Assembly: GCF_019649055.1 (NCBI RefSeq)
Contig: NW_026570241.1
Coordinates: 882,501 to 946,500 of the forward strand
DNA length: 64,000 nucleotides
Source: Paramacrobiotus metropolitanus
Taxonomy: Eukaryota > Tardigrada > Eutardigrada > Parachela > Macrobiotidae
Reading direction: 5' to 3'
Below the pieces are notes generated by a model, which did no database searches, was not told the origin of the DNA, and worked only from the letters and a program-made list of their open reading frames with translations. Of the stretch, positions 58,180 through 64,000 are shown piece by piece. Position numbers and translations under genes: made by a program. How positions within the stretch are numbered: the stretch's first letter is position 1; each line of letters starts with the position of its first letter.

Positions 58180-59215
58180 TATGCGCCCCGACAAACCGGG
58201 CGCATAGAATTTAGCTATGCGCCCCGATGTCCGGGCGCACAGAATTTGGCTTCGCGCCCCGAATGTCCGGGCGCAGAAATATCGGCGATTTGCTGTTTTT
58301 CCGAAGGTTTTTTATGCTGTATTTGGCTTCTTTTATTGTATTTATTTAACAACTCCATTTTTCTGTTGAGTTGTCATAAACAGGGCAGCTTACATATACC
58401 TCAACCTGTAAATTTATTGGCTTTAACGCGGACTACGTCAACAACAGCGACGATGCGTAATTATTAAGATTTATCTGAGCACTGGATGAAGACACTAGCA
58501 CCGGAACACGCGTCACCGGTGCAACTGACTCCGTCGTCCTTGCTAAAGCCAACCCCCAGTCTCCTCTCAAAAGAATGTGGAATGTGGGGGGGGGGGCAAC
58601 TACAAGGTACTAGTACATGAAAATAATCTTAACTGATACTAAAGTTGATTTACTGCAGTGGACACAATAGCAGCTAAAATGAACTAAACACAAATGTGCA
58701 ATCGGTATGCGACATTGTCAGTCAGAGTTGCATTTCTCCCCGATTATCGGGATGAACATCCCAACGACACACCCTAATGGCTTTTCTCGGCTTGACACTG
58801 GTCATCCAAGTCGTCCAGCCTTGCGACTACCTCCGCTACGTTAAAGGAAGTGGCCCGGTACATGGTGCCATATTCGTGTAAGAAGATATGCCGCTAGTCT
58901 AGCGGCATATCTTCTCGTGTACATACACGAAATCTTTCGCTTTCGCGTACTTGCTGTAAAGTTGCTGAAAATCAGGATCTCTCAGTTTGATTTCCGTGAT
59001 GTTTTGAGTAAGCTTTTCAATAAACCATGCGATAAAACGGGAAATGGGTTAATCGAGTAAAAAATCAATCAGTTGCCGGAAAAACATAAAAATTTCGATT
59101 TTTCTGCGCCCGGACATTCGGGGCGCAAAGCCGAATTCTGTGCGCCCGAGCACTCGGGGCGCACAGCTAAAATCTATGCGCCCGGTTTGTCGGGGCGCAC
59201 AGCCATTTCGTTTTT
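58180..59215. mobile_element. foldback-type transposon with multi-hairpin inverted ends
   Basis: About 105 bp at 58190-58290 are nearly identical to the reverse complement of 59105-59210. Each arm holds three units of the form GCGCCCSG...CGGGGCGC, and each unit is itself a short palindrome-like hairpin separated by AGAATTT(A/G)GC spacers. The unit loops differ (GTTTGT, ATGTC, AATGTC) but are matched between the arms. The ~800-bp interior has no transposase and contains another inverted word (GCTAGTCTAGCGGCATATCTTC at 58888, overlapping its own complement) and a G10 run at 58587. Foldback elements are defined by long, internally repeated inverted ends. A clear target duplication was not found. 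Confidence 0.85.
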
Positions 59216-59952
59216 TTAATTATTAAATCTTTCATGCAAAAAATTATAAATAAGACCATTTTTTTTGTAATTTTTAAATAAAATATGGCGCCAGTTGTGT
59301 TAAAAATTTCATATTTTAATGCTTTCATACTTATTTTTGTAACTGGCATTTGGTAGGCAGATTAGCTTTATATTTTAGTTTTTTACCCACTGCACTACGT
59401 TGTCTTCCACTATTTCAAACGCCCACACGCAACAAACACACACATACGTAGTCATGCACACGTGCTCCTTTCCCACAAATCTATGCGGCAGATGGCTGAA
59501 CTCCCTGTTCAGATTGATCCAGTACATTCGAAGCAGCGGGCTGACATAATTTCAAAACATGACTGTGGGAAGTGAACCGGCTCATTCGGTACCAAATAGC
59601 AAATAATCGTACATGCTCGCGGTGATCTTCCGAGTTTCTCGCCCTCACAAAACTATAGAATAATGGCATTAGCGAAAAATGCCAGCGACTTTGGAAGGCC
59701 ATAACTTACTTCCCATAATATTTTGACGACATTAAAATACAACGAAAAAGAAATCTCTTTTTTCAATTAGAATTATTTTAGGAATTGTTTCGGTTTATCA
59801 GTTCATTTTTACGATGCGGTCAAAACGGATCAAACCCTATAACAAAAATCCCAGCGTAAATAAAAATTATAACTAAAAACTAACAACACGTCAGCATTGA
59901 CACCACAGATGGAAAATCTGAAAGCACAAACGGCGAAATATTAATATCCATC

Positions 59953-60085
59953 GGCCTCCCACCCTCCCGGCCTCCCACCCTCCCGGCCTCCCACCCTCCC
60001 GGCCTCCCACCCTCCCGGCCTCCCACCCTCCCGGCCTCCCACCCTCCCGGCCTCCCACCCTCCCGGCCTCCGACCCTCCAAGTCC
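59953..60085. repeat. 16-bp minisatellite, G-rich on the minus strand
   Basis: About eight near-perfect copies of GGCCTCCCACCCTCCC run here. The minus strand reads GGGAGGGTGGGAGGCC, with runs of three guanines at short spacing, so it could fold into G-quadruplexes. The minus-strand ORF over it (GGWEAGRVGGREGGRP) is a by-product of the repeat. It forms the tail of the dispersed repeat described next. Confidence 0.93.
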
Positions 60086-60572
60086 CCACGCCTGTTAGCG
60101 TCCAGGCTTCTTAGCTTTAGGGTTATCCGGTATACGGGGCTCCTTCCTTATAGTATCATCATCCTTATAGTATGTGTGACAAGTCTGACAACTCCCCCCC
60201 ATAACTTTGCAAGCTTCACGATTTTTGACAACTGTAGTTATAGTTGTGAGATCACTTGAAACTAAAGTTTCGACTGAAATTCATCGATACAGTTTGAAAA
60301 GTTTTTGAAGCTTAGTTTTAGTTTAACACAGAGTGTACATAAAAGTTTCAACTGTGACCCGGGTTAGTTAAAACAAAAGACTAAACAATTTCCAGCAAAC
60401 TTAGTGGGAAACGAAAGTTAAGTTTCAAAAAGAGATTAAAGAATCTTGCGCATTAAGGAAACACTTTAATGAATTGACAAAATCGTTCATCAAGATCTCA
60501 AACTAAAGGCTATTGAAGAGTTCTCCTAAATCCTTAAAAAACAGTTTGCTTTTGACCACTCGGGCTTGCCAT
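59953..60572 (-). mobile_element. dispersed repeat, copy 2, inverted relative to copy 1
   Basis: The head, read on the minus strand from 60572, is ATGGCAAGCCCGAGTGG, identical over 17 bases to copy 1 at 48687. ATTAAT precedes it in both. The AT-rich body has frequent AAACTTT/AAGTTT words, and the tail is the GGAGGCCGGGAGGGTGGGA minisatellite. Together the two copies define an element of about 620 bp with a fixed head and a variable G-rich tail. Confidence 0.6.
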
Positions 60573-60599
60573 ACATTAATGCATACAGCTATCCGGATG

Positions 60600-61200
60600 C
60601 CCGGACAACATTGTAATCATTAGAAGTTAACGGAAATGCCTCCGGTTACCATCTGGCGTTTACAAATTACAAATACCTAATGTCTGCGCGAGTATGCCAG
60701 GAAAACACAAGAGGTAATGGTTGACACGGGAGACGTAGCGTTCGTGAGCAGAAATAAAAGTACTTGTATCCATTACCGGATAAAAAAGCAGCTCGAACCT
60801 GTGGCTAGGTTGGTTTAGTAAACAAGACTCACACTACAGTCTCTAAAGGTAGCAGCCCATTGACCGTGAAACCTAGAACTGTTTTCGTTACCTATGGGAA
60901 CCCTTCTATATACCCAGATTCACCCGGAAATGAAAATGACTTCAGTTCCTCCAAAGCCCATTTTCGCCGATGTACAGTAGTCAACCTTTTACAAGGTGGA
61001 TTTAATACACAGCAGTTGCGCGAATGAGTATCCACTCTAAGAACAAGTTAATGAAACGGTTAACGGCTGGTGTTGATGTGTTATTATCCATGTTATCCCT
61101 GATAATATTATTATTGGCATTTGCTATGCGTTATTAGTTATGATCAGCCTCTTTTAATATAACTTTAATTACTTGGTTCGAGCTTGTCTCGTGTTTTTTT
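60600..61200. other. intergenic, upstream of the GPCR at 61211
   Basis: No gene seen. It should include the promoter of the downstream GPCR. A TTTAATATAAC element lies at 61150-61162. Confidence 0.35.
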
Positions 61201-61210
61201 CTCTACGCCG

Positions 61211-62305
61211 ATGACTATCATCATGACCGGTTTGACGCCAAACATTTCTTTAAATATTACACGGTTTAATGTCTCGCAAAGTGTGCTTTACAATATTGTG
61301 CCATTTTGCGGGACTGTGGCGTTCTTTTACGTAATCTTCTTTTTATCGCTGGTATTTTTGCTCACCGTCTTCATTAGACATCGTGATCATCTGACAGGCT
61401 CGCGCATTCTAATCCTGCATCAACTGATCACCGAATCACAGATCACGCTTTTTTACTGGCCCGTCAACTATGTCCTTCTCCCGGTGCTGCATCCGAGTTT
61501 TGTGACGATCACCGATAAGTTTTGCCATCATTTCCAGTACGGTTTCGCCGTTACGTTAGGTGCTACATGGTATGGTCTCGCTGTTCTAGCGCTGAACCGC
61601 TTCGTGGCCGTTGTATGGCCCTTCAAATACCAATACTGGATCACGAAGCCGCTGATCGCCATCCAGATGATCATCCCATGGGCAATGGGCATTGTCGTGG
61701 TTATCCGATTCTATCTGATGAAAGGCGGATTTCCCTTCAGTGCAAAGAGTCGCATCTGCGATATTAAGACGGATGACGAAGCATTCCAAATCACTTCCGT
61801 GTTCGGTTTATTCTTGCCTCTTCTGCTAAGTTGTGTATTCTACGTGGGATTATTTATTGGGTTCAGGATTAACAGAAAGCGTCAGACGGTCGGTTTGATT
61901 CCACAAGCCTCCGGATCGATCAGTGATCACAAGTCGCGTACGACAATGCACAGTAATGCCGTTGTGGTAGAGAACTTTAGGAAAAGTAAGCGACGGTTGA
62001 ATCTTGCCAAAGGATTGTTTGTCGTTTCCGTTATTCACCTGGTGGGCTTTGCTTCGGATCCGGTATTCTTGGCGGCGGTTCCAGAAGGTCAAGACCGATA
62101 TCCATACGTGAGGCAGTGGATACTCCTGCTTTTTTATGTTGGATACCTCTCGACACCGGTAAAACACATTTCCCTATGTTTACGTACTACGTAGACTCCT
62201 ACTGCTGTTGATAATGGACGTGATTTTCAGGTCATCATTACCATTACAAATCAAGATGCGAAAGCGCTGGCAAGAAAGATATTCAGAGCTGCAGGCTGCC
62301 GATGA
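61211..62305 (+). CDS. rhodopsin-like GPCR (orphan), two exons
   Basis: Exons 61211-62158 and 62231-62305 give 340 residues. The start is the ATG at 61211; the upstream in-frame TTG at 61184 is not a normal start. N-glycosylation sites occur in NISLNITRFNVS. SRILILHQLITES follows TM1, NRFVAVVWPF replaces DRY, TM4 has IIPWAMG, a basic stretch RKSKRRLNLAKG precedes TM6, and TM7 GYLSTP|VIITITNQDAKALARK is split by the intron. The third-loop tail VGLIPQASGS is divergent. It is a clear paralogue of the gene at 18701 (same intron site, same 75-bp last exon) and the closest parent of the relic at 47350. The ligand is unknown. Confidence 0.88.
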
Positions 62306-62785
62306 TACCCTGTATCTTTTGTTGGCCTACAGATACAGTACAAGTTGAATTCCAGATTCTACCAGATACATCGAAATCGTACCTTGTCACTTCATATCAT
62401 GAGCTTCTAACAAATCCAGTCTAATCCTTAAAACTAATTAAGTTTGTCACGTCAAAGAATTAATGATCTCTGTCACACAGTGGTGTTTAATAAAGACAGT
62501 TAATTTCTAAGCTCGCTGTGGTTATACATTGCATAAAACGGGAAGATTGTATTTCGAGATAACTGTTGTAGTGAATCAAAGTGGCAGATTCATTTATGAA
62601 TCAAAGGAAGAAATATAATGATAGGCGAGCATCATCGGAGCCAAATTACAGCGAGAGATATTTTCAAAGTTTCTCAAATCCAAGTCGCGCCAGTATGTAA
62701 CAATATCGGCTGTCGGACACTCTCCGTAGCTGCAATACAGACAGATCACTGTTAAAGGCTGGCTAGCAAATAGTAGTTGCCACGC

Positions 62786-63652
62786 TTACAATTCAAGAAA
62801 CATCCGTAGTGCGGCCCATTTCTTGCCGGGATAAGGAACACTTCCTAGCCAGCGCATATGCCGACGTCGAAGTTTATCGACGATAGCCGAGGTAACCGGC
62901 GGACAATGGCGATTGAGTTCGGCTTTGTACTGTTGTGTCCATCCGTCGTCCCACTCGTCTTTGCGAAATCTCATAATTGGAATCTTTATGAACAGCTTAA
63001 GGTTTCGGGGCTTCTGGCTGCAGTACTTAGGCATTTCGGGATAAAACTTCGGTAGAAGAATGTGAGAGAAGCATACCGTGAAGTTGCTCACTAGCAACCG
63101 CTGACATACAGCTTTCAATGGCAGCAGCTGGAAGCGGATTTTTGCCAGCTCTGGACGGCTCCAGTTGATTATCCCCGCTATTGGCACCCTCTCGATGCCG
63201 GCGCGGGGGTTCTTCACAATAATAATTGGAATTATGGGCTTCAGACGCAGCAGTTCGACGACGACCGAAACGGCTTGGCTCAAGGTGTCTGCGCGGTGCT
63301 GCATATTGATAAGTGCCAGTGTTTTGGTGCTCTTGCTGACGACGCGGTGCAGTAGCATTCCGAGGCGGTAGCCTTCTGTTTCGGAACGTTGTGGCTGCTG
63401 GGAACTAAAGGCGGCCCAGTCCATAGTAACGTAGGGCGCTGAGGCCGGGTCTCCCAGTATAGCGTTCCACAATGCACAAACTCTGCAAAAAACATGAAGT
63501 CGAACGCGTAATCTTTTTCGCTTCCAGATAATACAGAGAAATTTTGTTTTGTAATATCTACCGTTTACTTTTTCCTTGTGTGATGATGTCCAGATACTGG
63601 AGAACCATGGAAAGAATTTCCTGTAGTACCGCGCCGAGCATCAAGTCGTTGT
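62786..63652 (-). CDS. F-box-like protein, 3' part (5' exons unresolved)
   Basis: Minus-strand exons 63652-63569 and 63480-62786 join in phase. The F-box-like segment spans the junction: VLQEILSMVLQYLDIITQGK, then ICALWNAIL. The motif CALWN(A/D)IL is shared with the gene at 39790. Downstream is an alpha/beta stretch (TLALINMQHRADTLSQAVSV, LLRLKPIIPIIIVKNP) and a basic tail (DKLRRRHMRWLGSVPYPGKK) ending in TAA. It is a probable substrate-recruiting subunit of an SCF-type ligase, by family inference. The start was not found. An ATG frame near 63788 (MDIGQQSPETRNS) is a weak candidate, and the true first exons may lie beyond the window. Confidence 0.6.
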
Positions 63653-63659
63653 CTGCAAC

Positions 63660-64000
63660 AAAGGTGCCGAATCATTTATGGCGCTCATCATTGACAAAAA
63701 CTTCGTAGTATCTAAGTAATAACTATTAATTGGTTACTAGGATTGAATTCCTGGTTTCGGGACTCTGCTGTCCAATGTCCATTTTTATAACATACAGTTT
63801 GGAATAACATTACAGCGATGAAGATTGAAGCCGTATAACACGGAGCCTTTTAATACGAACTGAAACTGCTATGTAAAATAACAAGAAGTGCGGCAGCTAC
63901 CACACGGCAGTTCGCTGTTACTCTAAACCGAAAAAGGCTTGATCACACATCATTCTTACGTTCTCACCTCGAACAAAATTCGGACAGGAAATGTAAAAAT
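63660..64000. other. 5' flank of the F-box-like gene
   Basis: No exon can be defended here. Splice-like motifs occur on the minus strand, but none joins in phase with certainty. Confidence 0.35.

Noticed and set aside
59880-60089. Minus-strand Gly/Arg-rich frame (GGREGGRPGGWEAG)
   Set aside because: It is a product of the 16-bp minisatellite. It is not an RGG protein.
61184-61210. Upstream extension of the GPCR from a TTG
   Set aside because: TTG is not a normal eukaryotic start. The ATG at 61211 gives an ordinary N-terminus with glycosylation sites.

Overview
The window is eukaryotic nuclear DNA. Coding is split by short GT-AG introns (about 45-700 bp) and there are no bacterial-style operons. 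It holds single-copy housekeeping genes beside lineage-specific families: rhodopsin-like GPCRs, F-box-like proteins, MATH-BTB, a HECT ligase and small secreted proteins. The gene style suggests an invertebrate. Tardigrade is my best guess, but that is inference and not proven by the sequence alone. Exon joins below were chosen by hand from splice motifs and reading phase. In most multi-exon genes the summed exon lengths divide by three, which supports them.

Layout. 1-4.1 kb: three tandem signal-peptide genes with duplicated flanks; the third runs into a Thr/Asp mucin-like repeat. 4.6-10.7 kb: transposon remnants (a reverse transcriptase fragment and an 804-bp element with terminal inverted repeats), a membrane-anchored NYN-like gene, a perfect 38-bp palindrome and degraded coding-like sequence. 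11.8-19.8 kb: a long coiled-coil/disordered protein gene, a MATH-BTB gene and a GPCR. 20.7-25.9 kb: two tandem minus-strand MFSD1-like transporters, one carrying an in-frame TGA.

27.2-39.3 kb is a compact housekeeping block: TTC1 (+), ELP5 (-), the mitochondrial peptidyl-tRNA hydrolase ICT1/mL62 (+) and RMC1 (-), with alternating orientation and short spacers. 39.8-42.3 kb holds an F-box-like gene whose N-terminus looks like two Tudor/Agenet modules. 42.4-45.2 kb is repetitive: a 20-bp minisatellite, a 5S-like fragment, a complete 1.4-kb hAT-like non-autonomous transposon with 8-bp target duplications, and a nested hairpin. 45.9-47.7 kb has a second GPCR and the relic of another.

48-51.3 kb is repeat-rich, with an SGNH-like fragment. 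51.5-53.2 kb is a six-exon HECT-type ubiquitin ligase. 53.2-61 kb is gene-poor: hairpins, a broken LATS/NDR kinase exon, a foldback transposon with multi-hairpin ends, and a repeat with a G-rich minisatellite tail that matches the 48.7-kb copy in inverse orientation. The window ends with a third GPCR (+) and the 3' part of another F-box-like gene (-).

The genes do not form one pathway. Three themes recur: ubiquitin-ligase parts (MATH-BTB, two F-box-like, one HECT), lysosome/endosome function (MFSD1-like, RMC1) and translation quality (ELP5, ICT1). I see no CRISPR, no operon and no confident tRNA gene.
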